Shown one piece after another: positions 16,902 to 25,663 of a stretch of DNA of 58,248 nucleotides (position 1 is its first letter; the number at the start of each line of letters is the position of its first letter). Under the pieces are notes generated by a model. The model made no database searches. It was not told the DNA's origin and saw only the letters and a list, made by a program, of their open reading frames with translations. Made by a program: the position numbers and the translations under genes. This DNA is from Sulfurovum sp. (GTDB lineage: Bacteria > Campylobacterota > Campylobacteria > Campylobacterales > Sulfurovaceae). The DNA is taken from the NCBI GenBank assembly GCA_027012955.1, contig JALUYL010000048.1:1-58248 (forward strand), read 5' to 3'.

Positions 16902-16982
16902 CTACACCTCTTTTACACTAACTCTCAATATACTCAAAAAATAAATTATTAACCAAGTTAGGCTTATACAAGAAGTCTAGTG

Positions 16983-16988
16983 TATAAT
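16983..16988 (+). promoter_or_regulatory. -10 of the trxB promoter
   Basis: TAGTGTATAATTTGG, with TATAAT 38 nt before the start of trxB. It drives trxB-dapB-purF, which are joined by overlaps. Confidence 0.45.
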
Positions 16989-17026
16989 TTGGTTAATTAT
17001 TTACATTTCTCTTTTAAGGATTTAAA

Positions 17027-17968
17027 ATGTTAGATTGTGCGATTATCGGTGGTGGACCAGCGGGCTTAACAGCAGGGCTTTATGCAACACGTGGTGGACT
17101 GCAAAATGTTACCATGTTTGAGATGGGTATGCCTGGGGGGCAGATTACACAGAGTTCTGAGATAGAGAACTATCCAGGGTTTTTTGAACACGACAAAACA
17201 GGTATGGACTTTATGGATACTTGGCAAAAACAGTGTTTCCACTTTGGTCTAAAGCACGAGATGAAAAAAGTGGAAAATGTAGCCAAGACGGGTGAACATT
17301 TTACTGTGACACTTGAAGGTGGAGATACAGTAGAAGCGATGACAGTCATCGTCTGTACCGGTTCTACACCAAAACGCGCAGGCTTTAACGGTGAAGATAC
17401 ATTTTTTGGAAAAGGTGTCAGCACTTGTGCAACTTGTGATGGATTCTTTTATAAAGACAAACCAGTCACTGTACTAGGTGGTGGGGATACTGCACTTGAA
17501 GAAGCATTTTTCCTTTCAAATATCTGTTCAGATGTGTATGTGGTACACAGACGTGATGAGTTTAGAGCAGCCCCTCCGACGCTAGATAGAGTGATGAGAA
17601 AAGAGAATATACATCTAGTCACAGACTCTGTGATAGAAGAGGCGTATGGTGATGCTATGGGACTTCAAGGTGTGAAGATAAAAAATACAAAAACAGATGC
17701 GATTACAGACATGGCAAACACTGGACTTTTTGTATTTGTCGGACATAATGTGCGTAATGAAGTGCTCAAAGATGAAAATGGCGCGTTCATCTGCAAGATG
17801 AATGACTGGGGGCAAATGATTGTTGATCTTTCCATGAAAACATCTGTACCTGGGCTTTTTGCAGCCGGTGACATACGTATAGAAGCACCAAAACAGGTGG
17901 TATCGGCTGCTGGAGATGGCTCCATCGCAGCACTACAAGTAATTTCATATATTCAGGAGCAACAATAA
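17027..17968 (+). CDS. trxB: Thioredoxin reductase
   Basis: 313-aa flavoprotein. FAD-binding [20 protein letters not shown] is at the N-terminus, the redox-active CATCDG at about 133-138, the NADPH motif [18 protein letters not shown] near 150, and the FAD-closing [23 protein letters not shown] near 285. It transfers electrons from NADPH to thioredoxin. Standard length. Its last base is the first base of the dapB start, so the two are coupled. Confidence 0.97.
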   Translation: MLDCAIIGGGPAGLTAGLYATRGGLQNVTMFEMGMPGGQITQSSEIENYPGFFEHDKTGMDFMDTWQKQCFHFGLKHEMKKVENVAKTGEHFTVTLEGGDTVEAMTVIVCTGSTPKRAGFNGEDTFFGKGVSTCATCDGFFYKDKPVTVLGGGDTALEEAFFLSNICSDVYVVHRRDEFRAAPPTLDRVMRKENIHLVTDSVIEEAYGDAMGLQGVKIKNTKTDAITDMANTGLFVFVGHNVRNEVLKDENGAFICKMNDWGQMIVDLSMKTSVPGLFAAGDIRIEAPKQVVSAAGDGSIAALQVISYIQEQQ

Positions 17969-18735
17969 TGGCTAAAGTCGGAATAGTCGGTAGTACAGGT
18001 AGGGTGGGTAATCTTCTTATAGATGCTTTGTTACATGATGATGTCTTGCCTTTAAGTGCAGTACATGTATTTGATGAGATAAAAAGAGATTTACCGAGTG
18101 ATGTACTTGTGACAAATAGTATGAAAGTACTTTTGGAAAACTGTGACATCGTTATAGACTTTTCAGCCCCCGCAGCAACACAAGCACTGTGTGAAGCCAC
18201 ACTTGAAAACCCAACACCTTTGGTGATAGCAACCACAGGGTTTACTGAACATCAGCAAAACCTCATGGCAGAGGCATCAAAAAAGATGCCAGTGCTTTAT
18301 GCATCAAATATGTCTGCAGGGATTGCACTGCTTAAACAACTGGTTGAAAAAGTATCTGCAACTTTAGAGGACTTTGACATCGAAATTGTGGAGCAGCACC
18401 ATAAGCATAAAGTAGATGCACCAAGTGGTACAGCACTTACTTTAGGTGAATTTGCCGCTAAAGGAAGAGGACTGGATTTAGATAAAGTACGAGTATCTGG
18501 CAGAGATGGTCAGATAGGTGCTAGAACCAAAGATGAGATAGCTGTAATGGCATTACGTGGTGGTGACATCGTGGGACGTCATACAGTTGGGTTTTACAAT
18601 GATGGTGAGTTTTTAGAGCTTAACCATACCGCTACAAGTAGAGAGACATTCTCTAAAGGTGCTATAAGAGCAGCAAAATGGTTAGTCAACCAAGAGAGTG
18701 GACTTTACTCTATCAATGACTGTTTAGGAATATAA
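17968..18735 (+). CDS. dapB: 4-hydroxy-tetrahydrodipicolinate reductase
   Basis: 255 aa. The N-terminal GIVGSTGRVGNLLIDALL binds the nicotinamide cofactor, VIDFSAPAATQAL and ATTGFTEHQ are the DapB core, and EQHHKHKVDAPSGTALTLGE holds the catalytic His pair and Lys. The enzyme makes tetrahydrodipicolinate for lysine and peptidoglycan. It overlaps trxB by one base and precedes purF by one nt; this mixed trxB-dapB-purF operon is a known arrangement in related genomes as far as I recall. Confidence 0.96.
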   Translation: MAKVGIVGSTGRVGNLLIDALLHDDVLPLSAVHVFDEIKRDLPSDVLVTNSMKVLLENCDIVIDFSAPAATQALCEATLENPTPLVIATTGFTEHQQNLMAEASKKMPVLYASNMSAGIALLKQLVEKVSATLEDFDIEIVEQHHKHKVDAPSGTALTLGEFAAKGRGLDLDKVRVSGRDGQIGARTKDEIAVMALRGGDIVGRHTVGFYNDGEFLELNHTATSRETFSKGAIRAAKWLVNQESGLYSINDCLGI

Positions 18736-18736
18736 T

Positions 18737-20107
18737 ATGTGTGCAATCGTCGGAGTTTATGGAGCAAAAAAAGCTTCAACAGTAGCGTATTATTCGCTTT
18801 TCTCTATGCAACATCGTGGGCAAGAGGCTACTGGTATCTCTGTAGCAAACGGTGAGAAGATTAAGCTTTATAAAAAAAGAGGAATGGTTGCAGATGTATT
18901 TTCTCAAACTACACTCGACAGTTTAGATGGTGGATGTGCGGTGGGGCACAACCGTTACTCCACAGCAGGGAGTGAATCTGCAGGTGATGCTCAACCCGTA
19001 TTTGCCAAATACAAACTGGGTGAAATTTCTGTAGTACATAATGGTAACCTTGTGAATAAACTAGAAGTACGTAATGAACTCATAGGCAAAGGGGCTATTT
19101 TTCAGACAGATATGGATACGGAAAATATTATCCATCTGATTGCCAAATCGCAAAAAGACTCTTTGGAAGATCGCATTAAAGATATGCTAACCAAGATAGA
19201 AGGGGCATACTGTCTAGCGATTCAGAGTCGTTCTAAAATGTTTGTCATACGTGACCGTTTTGGTATTCGTCCTCTCAGCCTTGGTAAGTTAAAAGATGGT
19301 GGATACATCGTAGCTTCGGAGACTTGTGCTTTTGACCTTGTAGGTGCAGAGTTTGTACGTGATGTGAAACCAGGTGAAATGCTTATTTTTGAAGAAGGCA
19401 AAGAACCATCATCACAAATGATATTTGAACCAGACTATCATCCCTGTGCATTTGAATATATCTATTTTGCTCGACCAGACTCTATCATCGATGGTAAAAA
19501 TGTCTATGAAATGCGTTTGGAAATGGGTAAAAAGTTGGCAAAAGAGGTTCCTTGTAACGTTGACCTTGTGCTACCTGTGCCAGACTCTGGTGTGGCAGCA
19601 GCTAAAGGCTATGCTGATGGGCTTGGTGTACCTTTTGAGATGGGTATCGTACGTAATCATTATGTGGGGCGTACCTTCATTGAGCCAACCCAAGAGATAC
19701 GTGATTTAAAAGTGAAACTAAAGCTTTCTCCTGTAAAGCATCTTATTAAAGGTAAAAGAGTTGCTATTATTGATGACTCTCTTGTACGTGGTACAACATC
19801 AAAGCAGATAGTACGTATGCTTAAAGAGGCAGGAGCAAAAGAGGTACATATGCGTATCGCTGCACCTGAGATAAAGTTTCCTTGTCGTTACGGGATAGAT
19901 ACACCAACAAAAGATGAGCTCATCTCTACGAAATTTACACCAGAAGAGATAGCTGCTAATATGGGTGCAGATTCACTTGGATTTTTATCGATAGAAGGAC
20001 TTAAAGCGTCTTTGGGTGAGGATAGACAGTATTCATTGGTAAGTTTTGATGGAAAGTATTTCGCTGGTGGAAATGCAGACACTCCAGGTTGTGCTGGAGG
20101 GTGTTAA
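18737..20107 (+). CDS. purF: Amidophosphoribosyltransferase
   Basis: 456 aa, starting MCAIVGVYG, so Cys2 becomes the N-terminal nucleophile of the glutaminase domain without a long propeptide. GHNRYSTAGS and NGNLVNKLEVRNEL are glutaminase motifs; the PRPP-binding loop is VAIIDDSLVRGTTSKQIV. It commits PRPP and glutamine to purine synthesis. Cysteines at FPCRYGID and in the C-terminal PGCAGGC are placed like the cluster ligands of 4Fe-4S PurF types, which I could not confirm. It ends the trxB-dapB-purF operon and faces hisIE. Confidence 0.96.
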   Translation: MCAIVGVYGAKKASTVAYYSLFSMQHRGQEATGISVANGEKIKLYKKRGMVADVFSQTTLDSLDGGCAVGHNRYSTAGSESAGDAQPVFAKYKLGEISVVHNGNLVNKLEVRNELIGKGAIFQTDMDTENIIHLIAKSQKDSLEDRIKDMLTKIEGAYCLAIQSRSKMFVIRDRFGIRPLSLGKLKDGGYIVASETCAFDLVGAEFVRDVKPGEMLIFEEGKEPSSQMIFEPDYHPCAFEYIYFARPDSIIDGKNVYEMRLEMGKKLAKEVPCNVDLVLPVPDSGVAAAKGYADGLGVPFEMGIVRNHYVGRTFIEPTQEIRDLKVKLKLSPVKHLIKGKRVAIIDDSLVRGTTSKQIVRMLKEAGAKEVHMRIAAPEIKFPCRYGIDTPTKDELISTKFTPEEIAANMGADSLGFLSIEGLKASLGEDRQYSLVSFDGKYFAGGNADTPGCAGGC

Positions 20108-20116
20108 ATCAGGTTG

Positions 20117-20140
20117 TGTGTTTACCAATCGGTAAACACA
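20117..20140. terminator. Bidirectional terminator between purF and hisIE
   Basis: TGTGTTTACC-AATC-GGTAAACACA is a perfect 10-bp stem, with a downstream T-run (TTATTTTTTAG) on the plus strand. It sits between convergent genes. Confidence 0.75.
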
Positions 20141-20151
20141 TAGTATAAATG

Positions 20152-20820
20152 TTATTTTTTAGTACGACTCTCTTTTTCTGTAATCCCAGACATTCCAAAT
20201 CTTCTTGCTAACTCTTGTTTGACTCTATCTGGTGAGATATCTCTGTACCCTAAACCTACTAGTGTATGGTAGAGAAGGTCAGCAGATTCGTAGATGACTT
20301 GTTCATCACTCTCCTCATCTATAGCGACACAGACTTCCTCTGCCTCTTCACGAATTTTACTTAGCATGAGTGCTTTGTCATCTAAGAGTTTTTTCGTCCA
20401 TGATTTTTGTTCCGTTGGTGCATTTTTGCGTTCAAGTATGGTATGATAAAGAGTATCAACCACACCATAGATAGCATCGGTATCTACCTCTTTGTCAAGG
20501 ATGATTTTATCTTGTATGACAGAGGTAAAGAAACAGCTTTTACGTCCTGTATGACAGGCAACACCATTTTGTTTGATTTTGAGTATGACCGTGTCGGCAT
20601 CGCAGTCAAGCAGTACATCTTTCACTTCTTGGGTATGATTAGAGCTTTCACCTTTTTTCCAGATACGTTGTTTGCTACGGCTGAAGTAGTGTGCATACCC
20701 AGTTTCCAATGTGAGAGTGTAAGCCTCTTTATTCATGTAGGCAAGCATAAGTATTTCATTGGTTTCATTGTCTTGTGCAATGGCAGGGATGAGGGGATTT
20801 TTGTTCCAGTCGATGTTCAT
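20152..20820 (-). CDS. hisIE: Bifunctional phosphoribosyl-AMP cyclohydrolase / phosphoribosyl-ATP pyrophosphatase
   Basis: 222 aa from the ATG at 20820, preceded by GGAGAAACCATC; the ORF-track start at 20856 lies inside a palindromic repeat and is rejected. The HisI domain has MLAYMNKEAYTLTLETG, YFSRSKQRIWKKGESSNHTQ and LLDCDADT...CHTGRKSCFF metal-binding motifs. The HisE domain follows with LLDDKALMLSKIREEAEEVCVA and ESADLLYHTLVGL. It catalyses steps 2 and 3 of histidine synthesis. Other his genes are not nearby. It is the last gene of a minus-strand series after the SPFH gene. Confidence 0.95.
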   Translation of the reverse strand: MNIDWNKNPLIPAIAQDNETNEILMLAYMNKEAYTLTLETGYAHYFSRSKQRIWKKGESSNHTQEVKDVLLDCDADTVILKIKQNGVACHTGRKSCFFTSVIQDKIILDKEVDTDAIYGVVDTLYHTILERKNAPTEQKSWTKKLLDDKALMLSKIREEAEEVCVAIDEESDEQVIYESADLLYHTLVGLGYRDISPDRVKQELARRFGMSGITEKESRTKK

Positions 20821-20836
20821 GATGGTTTCTCCATGT

Positions 20837-20910
20837 GTAGGGTGTTGTGCCCTCACAACACCGTTAAATTATTGAGGTTAGAGTTGGTGTTGTCAGGGAC
20901 AACACCCTAC
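20837..20910. repeat. GTAGGG/CCCTAC palindromic element, copy B
   Basis: 74 bp bounded by GTAGGGTGTTGT and ACAACACCCTAC, each end forming a hairpin around CCC or AGG. It lies between the SPFH gene and hisIE, reaching to 16 nt from the hisIE start. Sister of copies at 11354, 51342 and 53347. Confidence 0.75.
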
Positions 20911-20914
20911 GGGA

Positions 20915-22006
20915 CTACTGTTGTCCCATTAAACGTTGTTGTTTACCTTTGGCATCTACCCAAATGTTAGGTACCGCACCACCAGGTGTTAGGAATATTT
21001 GTGCGTCTTTGTTGACTTTAAGGGCTTCATTGAACTTACCTTGTGTCTTAATCTGTTCTAGTTGCAGAAGTTGCTCTGTGAGTGAGTTAGAGATAAGCTT
21101 ATTTGCTTTTGCTTGAGATTCGGCTTCGATACGAATCTTGTCTGCCTCACCTTGTGCCTCAATACGGTTTTTTTGTGCTACACCTTTTGCTACTTCAGCG
21201 GCTCTAAGTGCTTGCTCTATGGCTTTTGCTTTTTCTTGTACGGCAATGGTTACATCTTGTTTTGCAATTTGTACTTTTTCAATTTGGTCTTTAATTTTTG
21301 GCGGTAGGTTAATGGTTCTCAGTTCTACAGACTCAAGTACAACAGGTTTGTTGGGAAGTGAATCAACACTCTCTTTAACTTTGACTTCAATTGCAGCTGC
21401 AATTTGGTTACGCATTTCTGGGAGTTGTTCTGCTGTGTATTGGCCTACAACATCACGTACTACTTCTCTTACTTTAGAGTTAATGATTTTCTCTTCCCAG
21501 CTTGAACCCCATTTTTCTATGGTTGCTGGTGCTGACTCAGGTTTCAGTCTATACTGCACAGCGATGTCGATATTTACGGTAAGACCTCTTTTATCTAGTA
21601 CTGTAATGGCAGGGTTTCTACGTAATCCACCTTCAAAACCTCTGTAGTTATCACCTAAAGCACCTGTATTTATGTTAGAGTAAGTAATGAGTCTGATACG
21701 TGTGTTTACAGGGATAATTTTTTGAAGTACAGGGATGAAAAAGTGAAGCCCAGCCTTAAGTGGTTTCTCTTCAAATTTACCAGTGTTGATTTTAATCCCT
21801 ACTTCCCCAGAGTTAATGATGGTAAAAGGTTTAAATGCAATAAGTGCAAAAACTATCACCACAAGGATGATAATAAATGGTGCACCTTTGCCCATGTTAC
21901 CAAGAGGGTTATTAAAATCATTCCCTCCACCGTTGTTATTTGAATTATTATTCATATTGTTGCTTGTTTTTTTCTTTTTAAAATAGTCGTTCATATCTGC
22001 GGGCAT
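20915..22006 (-). CDS. SPFH/prohibitin-family membrane protein
   Basis: 363 aa. An Asn-rich, low-complexity N-terminus (NNMNNNSNNNGGG) is followed by one transmembrane segment (APFIIILVVIVFALIAF, about residues 42-58). The SPFH/band-7 domain comes next (NSGEVGIKINTGKFEEKPLKAGLHFFIPVLQKI), then a long helical flotillin-like stretch (AEVAKGVAQKNRIEAQGEADKIRIEAES). Prohibitin-like proteins form ring assemblies at the inner membrane and modulate FtsH proteolysis. The gene is 9 nt downstream of ilvE on the same strand, so they are cotranscribed. Confidence 0.88.
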   Translation of the reverse strand: MPADMNDYFKKKKTSNNMNNNSNNNGGGNDFNNPLGNMGKGAPFIIILVVIVFALIAFKPFTIINSGEVGIKINTGKFEEKPLKAGLHFFIPVLQKIIPVNTRIRLITYSNINTGALGDNYRGFEGGLRRNPAITVLDKRGLTVNIDIAVQYRLKPESAPATIEKWGSSWEEKIINSKVREVVRDVVGQYTAEQLPEMRNQIAAAIEVKVKESVDSLPNKPVVLESVELRTINLPPKIKDQIEKVQIAKQDVTIAVQEKAKAIEQALRAAEVAKGVAQKNRIEAQGEADKIRIEAESQAKANKLISNSLTEQLLQLEQIKTQGKFNEALKVNKDAQIFLTPGGAVPNIWVDAKGKQQRLMGQQ

Positions 22007-22015
22007 TAAAGTTCC

Positions 22016-22936
22016 TTAGTTGATATAGGTTAAGTGTTGGATGTAGTCAGGGTTTTTACCTGCCACGACATCAAAATAAGCTGTCTGTAGTCTCTCAGTG
22101 ATAGGTCCACGTGAGCCTGCACCTATAACCCTTGCATCTATCTCACGTACAGGGGTTACTTCTGCGGCAGTACCAGTCAAGAAACACTCATCTGCGATGT
22201 ATGTTTCTTCACGTGAGATACGTTTTCTAATGACTTCTATGCCCATGTCTCCAGCCAAATCTATAACGGTTTGTTGCGTGATGGACTCTAGTGTATTGTC
22301 CGATGGTGGAGAGATGAGTTTACCGTCTCTTACCATGAAGAAACATGCGCCACTTGCTTCAGCGATGTAGCCTTGGTCATCACGTAAAAGTGCTTCGTCA
22401 TACCCAGCTTCCACTGCTTCATATTTAGCCATTTGTGAGTTAAGGTAGTTTGCTACAGCTTTGGCTTTACCCATGCCTGAAGTGTTTGGGGTACGTGTCA
22501 TAGAAGAAATTTTAAGACGGATACCTTTTTTAAGACCCTCTTCACCAAGATACGCTCCCCATTCCCATGCAGAAATAGAAACTTGTACAGGACACTCTTT
22601 ATGGTAGAGACCCATCACACCATAGCCAAGATATACAAGTGGTCTGATGTATGCACCATTAAAGAGTTCATTTTCCTGAAGTAGTTTGACTTGTGCAGCG
22701 TTAAGTTCTTCTATGGTGTAAGGTACATCCATCAGTGTCATTTTAGATGAGTTGAGTAGTCTTTGTGTGTGCTCAGGTAGTTTAAAAATGGCACATCTTC
22801 CATCTACTGTTTTGTAGGCTTTGGTGCCTTCTATGGCACCATTACCATAATGTAGCGTGTGTGTAAGAACGTGTACTTTCGCATCGTCCCAAGGTGTAAG
22901 TTCACCATCCATCCAAATATATTTTACTTTATCCAT
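22016..22936 (-). CDS. ilvE: Branched-chain amino acid aminotransferase
   Basis: 306-aa fold-type IV PLP enzyme. Motifs include KYIWMDGELTPWDDAKVHVLTHTLHYGNGAIEG at the N-terminus, the PLP lysine in KAVANYLNSQMAKYEA, GYDEALLRDDQGYIAEASGACFF and EECFLTGTAAEVTPV-type GTAAEVTPVREID. It catalyses the last step of leucine, isoleucine and valine synthesis. It heads a minus-strand unit with the SPFH gene and hisIE; a 258-bp inverted-repeat element lies just upstream. Confidence 0.96.
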   Translation of the reverse strand: MDKVKYIWMDGELTPWDDAKVHVLTHTLHYGNGAIEGTKAYKTVDGRCAIFKLPEHTQRLLNSSKMTLMDVPYTIEELNAAQVKLLQENELFNGAYIRPLVYLGYGVMGLYHKECPVQVSISAWEWGAYLGEEGLKKGIRLKISSMTRTPNTSGMGKAKAVANYLNSQMAKYEAVEAGYDEALLRDDQGYIAEASGACFFMVRDGKLISPPSDNTLESITQQTVIDLAGDMGIEVIRKRISREETYIADECFLTGTAAEVTPVREIDARVIGAGSRGPITERLQTAYFDVVAGKNPDYIQHLTYIN

Positions 22937-23003
22937 GTGTTATACTCCGAGCTAAGCTATAAGCTTAGCAAATTTAATGGATTATTTTATCTAAAAAGTT
23001 GTT

Positions 23004-23261
23004 AAGGGAAGCTCTAAGATAGGTGATACCCACAACATCTCTAGCTTTTGTCTAGGCTAGGCACTCTTTTGAAACCCTAGCCGTAGCTAAGGTGAAAAAG
23101 AGTAACAACGCATAGGCGAAAGCTAGTGCTGCCCGAAGGGTGGGCTTTGCAAACGCAATCTTGCACAAGATATTTACTTCGTCTTAGCTATGGCTAGGAC
23201 TCATAAATCTCTTGCACAACCTTACATTTGCGTGGGTATCACCTATCTTAGAGATTCCCTT
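23004..23261. repeat. 258-bp element with 28-bp terminal inverted repeats
   Basis: This accounts for nearly all of the 335-nt gene-free stretch 22937-23271. The left end AAGGGAAGCTCTAAGATAGG and the right end CCTATCTTAGAGATTCCCTT are reverse complements with one mismatch, and the match continues inward through GTGATACCCA. The inside is rich in smaller dyads (for example ACTCTTTT...AAAAAGAGT) and contains CTTTGCAAACGCAA, also present in the hairpin at 39981. There is no ORF of note inside and no clear target duplication. It may be a MITE or a structured RNA. Confidence 0.65.
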
Positions 23262-23271
23262 GAATAGTTGG

Positions 23272-23460
23272 TTATGCGAAACGTAAGAAGAGACCAATGA
23301 GAAGTGAAAGTAAGATAGTCACTGAGACAACCATGATATTGCGCCATTTGTTTGAAAGTGGCATAAACTTTTCTATGCCCTCTACAATTTTCATGGCAGG
23401 GAATGCCATAAATACAAGCATAACAATGGCAAAAACAAGGGTGAGTACTAGGTTAAGCAA
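23272..23460 (-). CDS. Small two-helix membrane protein
   Basis: 62 aa consisting mostly of two hydrophobic helices: LVLTLVFAIVMLVFMAFPAM and NIMVVSVTILLSLLIGLFLRF, joined by a short loop (EGIEKFMPLSNKW). No family recognised. It starts 2 nt after the stop of the 128-aa gene, so the two are an operon. Both its reading frame and tight spacing support it being real despite the small size. Confidence 0.65.
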   Translation of the reverse strand: MLNLVLTLVFAIVMLVFMAFPAMKIVEGIEKFMPLSNKWRNIMVVSVTILLSLLIGLFLRFA

Positions 23461-23462
23461 TT

Positions 23463-23849
23463 TTAATGTACCGCATAATAGCTATGAATAAAGGTGAGTT
23501 CTTTGTCTGTCTGAAGAGGGATACTTGCCTGTGTCGACCCATTGTTGTCATGTATGATGAGTGTATTGTTCTCAACATTTAAATGTTGTTTTCCCCATGT
23601 ACGTTCGAGTCTTTCAAACTCTTTGAAAACGGTCATATTGGTTGGCTTTTCTTCAAACTTTTTATCTTCTTTACTTTTAATGGTAAGCCCACCTAGACGT
23701 TTATCAAGATAGTAAGGACTATACTTTTGCACCGCTTTATAGATACGTTCATTTTTCGCAGTAGGCTTACTTGAGATAAATGCCAAAATAGCCAAACCAA
23801 AAAAAGCGGCAAAGAGTGCGAAGGGAAGATATTTTCTTAGAGATTGCAT
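23463..23849 (-). CDS. Membrane-anchored protein of unknown function
   Basis: 128 aa. A N-terminal membrane anchor (YLPFALFAAFFGLAILAFIS, residues 7-26) is followed by a soluble, charged domain (KNERIYKAVQKYSPYYLDKRLGGL ... FIHSYYAVH), probably periplasmic. It is followed directly by the 62-aa two-helix protein. The start is divergent from the FNR-box-controlled gene at 23982, with about 130 nt between. Function unknown. Confidence 0.65.
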   Translation of the reverse strand: MQSLRKYLPFALFAAFFGLAILAFISSKPTAKNERIYKAVQKYSPYYLDKRLGGLTIKSKEDKKFEEKPTNMTVFKEFERLERTWGKQHLNVENNTLIIHDNNGSTQASIPLQTDKELTFIHSYYAVH

Positions 23850-23900
23850 AGTATAACCTTATATTTTCAAGTAGTATAGAATTTTTTAACCTATAAACAC

Positions 23901-23914
23901 TTGATGAATATCAA
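23901..23914. promoter_or_regulatory. Crp/Fnr-family site upstream of the 121-aa membrane protein
   Basis: TTGAT-GAAT-ATCAA, a perfect dyad. Its centre (23907.5) is about 42 nt before the start predicted from TATGAT at 23938-23943, the class II activator position. Confidence 0.75.
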
Positions 23915-23981
23915 CAGCTAAACCCAAATATCTATGGTATGATTTGTCATTAACACAAAAATCTTGCTAAAAGGTGGAAAC

Positions 23982-24347
23982 ATGTATAACTTTTTTTATT
24001 TGGAAGGTGCCTATCTTATATTAGGTGCTTTTGCACTGCTTATTACACTGTTTGTAACGACTAGACCTTTTATGTCTAAAGGTGCTGTGAAAAAAGGCTT
24101 ATTTTGGGTCTCTTCCGTCATTGCCGTGATGGTTGCTGCACATTATACGATCACTAGCAATCGTATGACCGAAGTTGCTTCTGCATTTGACCAAGATAAG
24201 ATAATTATTTGTGAAAGTAGAGCAACACGAAAAGTCGCACAAACTGTTTTGATCCAAAAATCCAACGAATGGTTGCTCAAAGATAATAACTTTATTTCTC
24301 CTAATTTTAGCAGACCTTTTTTTATCGCAAGATGTATTGTAAAATAA
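23982..24347 (+). CDS. Membrane protein in the denitrification region, unknown
   Basis: 121 aa from the ATG at 23982 (AAAGGTGGAAAC ribosome site); the track start at 23964 is a TTG inside that site. Two hydrophobic helices, LEGAYLILGAFALLITLFVTT and GLFWVSSVIAVMVAAHYTI, precede a soluble C-terminal region with two Cys (IICESRAT and IARCIVK). No family recognised. A TTGAT-N4-ATCAA site upstream places it under the same control as nor and nap, so a role in nitrate/NO respiration is inferred from regulation and position. Confidence 0.65.
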   Translation: MYNFFYLEGAYLILGAFALLITLFVTTRPFMSKGAVKKGLFWVSSVIAVMVAAHYTITSNRMTEVASAFDQDKIIICESRATRKVAQTVLIQKSNEWLLKDNNFISPNFSRPFFIARCIVK

Positions 24348-24404
24348 TGCATCTTTGCCAACTATCTCAATTGTAACTTTTGTTATACATTATTTCTCCT
24401 TTCC

Positions 24405-24418
24405 TTGATACAAATCAA
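24405..24418. promoter_or_regulatory. Crp/Fnr-family site of the nor operon
   Basis: TTGAT-ACAA-ATCAA perfect dyad with centre 24411.5. A -10-like GATAATAC begins at 24441, which puts the site near -41.5, as in class II activation. Confidence 0.8.
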
Positions 24419-24510
24419 GCTATCTACTTCCCAAACAAGCGATAATACTCTTATGCCCTAGGAGTCCTTATGGATATTCTTTTGCAAATAGACATTTAAC
24501 AGGAGCCAAA

Positions 24511-24933
24511 ATGGATACGTTGATAGTAAGACCAGAGATAGCGTTAGATCAATTCTTACCTATCTTTGTCGAATCAACATTAGTACTGGTATTTGGAGTG
24601 GGATATGCAGCAGTTATTACACTCTCCAAAATGGGTTATTTTTCCAAAAAATGGATGACTGTTGGATATCTATTTTGGGTATTACAAACATACTTCTTGT
24701 ATGACTTTGCTGTGCTTATCCAGAGTAACCACTTTACGATGAAAGTCCTCATGGTTACGATGGTAATCTATCTTTTTGTGCCACATCTTTACTTTCATTT
24801 AGTAGATGAGGCAGAACGAAGATATGGTGATAGTGATGATATGATAGAAGATATAAAATGCGACCAGTCGTATGAGCCAACTGCTGAAGTTATCGAAGAG
24901 TATACCTTCAGGTGTGACTCAGCGTCAGCGTAG
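24511..24933 (+). CDS. Three-helix membrane protein at the head of the nor operon
   Basis: 140 aa with a CAGGAGCC ribosome site. Three hydrophobic helices (FVESTLVLVFGVGYAAVITL, MTVGYLFWVLQTYFLYDFAVLI, VLMVTMVIYLFVPHLYFHLV) are followed by an acidic tail. I do not recognise a family; its position before norC and the FNR-type site suggest an assembly or electron-transfer accessory. The last ~25 residues (CDQSYEPTAEVIEEY...) are encoded by a repeat whose relative lies intergenically at 48978, so the original stop was probably lost by repeat insertion. Confidence 0.7.
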   Translation: MDTLIVRPEIALDQFLPIFVESTLVLVFGVGYAAVITLSKMGYFSKKWMTVGYLFWVLQTYFLYDFAVLIQSNHFTMKVLMVTMVIYLFVPHLYFHLVDEAERRYGDSDDMIEDIKCDQSYEPTAEVIEEYTFRCDSASA

Positions 24934-24959
24934 TTTTTTGGGCTTTGCTCAAAAAACGT
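24861..24959 (+). repeat. CGACNNGTCG repeat, copy R1 (inside the end of a gene)
   Basis: Starts CGACCAGTCGTATGAGCC, shares AACTGCTGAAGTT and CTCAGCG.CAGCGTAG with the copy at 48978, and ends in the hairpin TTTTTTGGGC-TTT-GCTCAAAAAA. It has about 22 nt that R2 lacks. It supplies the final codons and stop of the 140-aa gene and ends 30 nt before norC. Confidence 0.75.
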
Positions 24960-24988
24960 CAATAAATAATAAATAGGAGGGAATACAC

Positions 24989-25663
24989 ATGGCAAATAAA
25001 AATGTTTCAGTTTGGTCGAGCATTTCGTTTTGGCGTCGTTCTGCGGCTTGGGTAACTGGGTTTGCAGCTATATTGCTAGTTTGGCTTACATTTGATTCTG
25101 TAGGGCAGATTAGTATGGGAACAGATGCTGATTTACAAAAGGCAGTGGCTGAAAAAAAAGAGACAAGAAGAGTCCCCGCACCTACGGTCATCAATTATAA
25201 AATTGGTTATGCAATGGATGCAAAAAGAGGACATGAGGTGCCAACAATTGGTGAAAAAGAACTATTTTTTGGAAAAGAGTGGAGTGAAAAAGATGCAGCT
25301 GCATTGCTGCATCTCGGTAAACTGACTTCTCAGGCAAAGAACTGTATGGATTGTCATACGCTTTTAGGTAATGGTGCATATTATGCGCCAGATCTTACCA
25401 AGGCATGGCTGGATCCTAATTGGGAAAAGTTTATGTACTTTGGGCAGAAAACAAAAGAAGAGGGTATAGCTTACTTTTTGCAACATCCAGCTAAGAGTGG
25501 TGTTCATACACGAAAAATGCCAAATCTTGGTATCACAGCAGAAGAAGCAAAGGGATTGGTAGCATTTCTCAAACATATGAGTAGCATTGATACCAATGGT
25601 TTCCCTAGAAACTTCTCAAAAACTGTGAATCAATTCAAAACAGGAGGCTCAAATGCTCACTAG
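24989..25663 (+). CDS. norC: Nitric oxide reductase cytochrome c subunit
   Basis: 224 aa. An N-terminal membrane anchor (SAAWVTGFAAILLVWLTF, about 13-31) is followed by a periplasmic domain. The single haem c motif is CMDCH (residues 119-123), and HTRKMPNLGI provides the distal Met. LGNGAYYAPDLTKAW is a NorC signature. It passes electrons to NorB. A strong AGGAGGG site precedes the ATG. It overlaps norB by 11 nt. Confidence 0.95.
   Translation: MANKNVSVWSSISFWRRSAAWVTGFAAILLVWLTFDSVGQISMGTDADLQKAVAEKKETRRVPAPTVINYKIGYAMDAKRGHEVPTIGEKELFFGKEWSEKDAAALLHLGKLTSQAKNCMDCHTLLGNGAYYAPDLTKAWLDPNWEKFMYFGQKTKEEGIAYFLQHPAKSGVHTRKMPNLGITAEEAKGLVAFLKHMSSIDTNGFPRNFSKTVNQFKTGGSNAH

Noticed and set aside
17787-18236. 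149-aa minus-strand ORF over trxB/dapB
   Set aside because: Antisense to two clear genes; no start context.
20407-20970. 187-aa plus-strand ORF over hisIE
   Set aside because: Antisense shadow of hisIE, which has full HisI and HisE motifs; the shadow also runs through a palindromic repeat.
21138-21647. 169-aa plus-strand ORF over the SPFH gene
   Set aside because: Antisense shadow, Ser/Ala-rich with no motif; SPFH gene is well supported.
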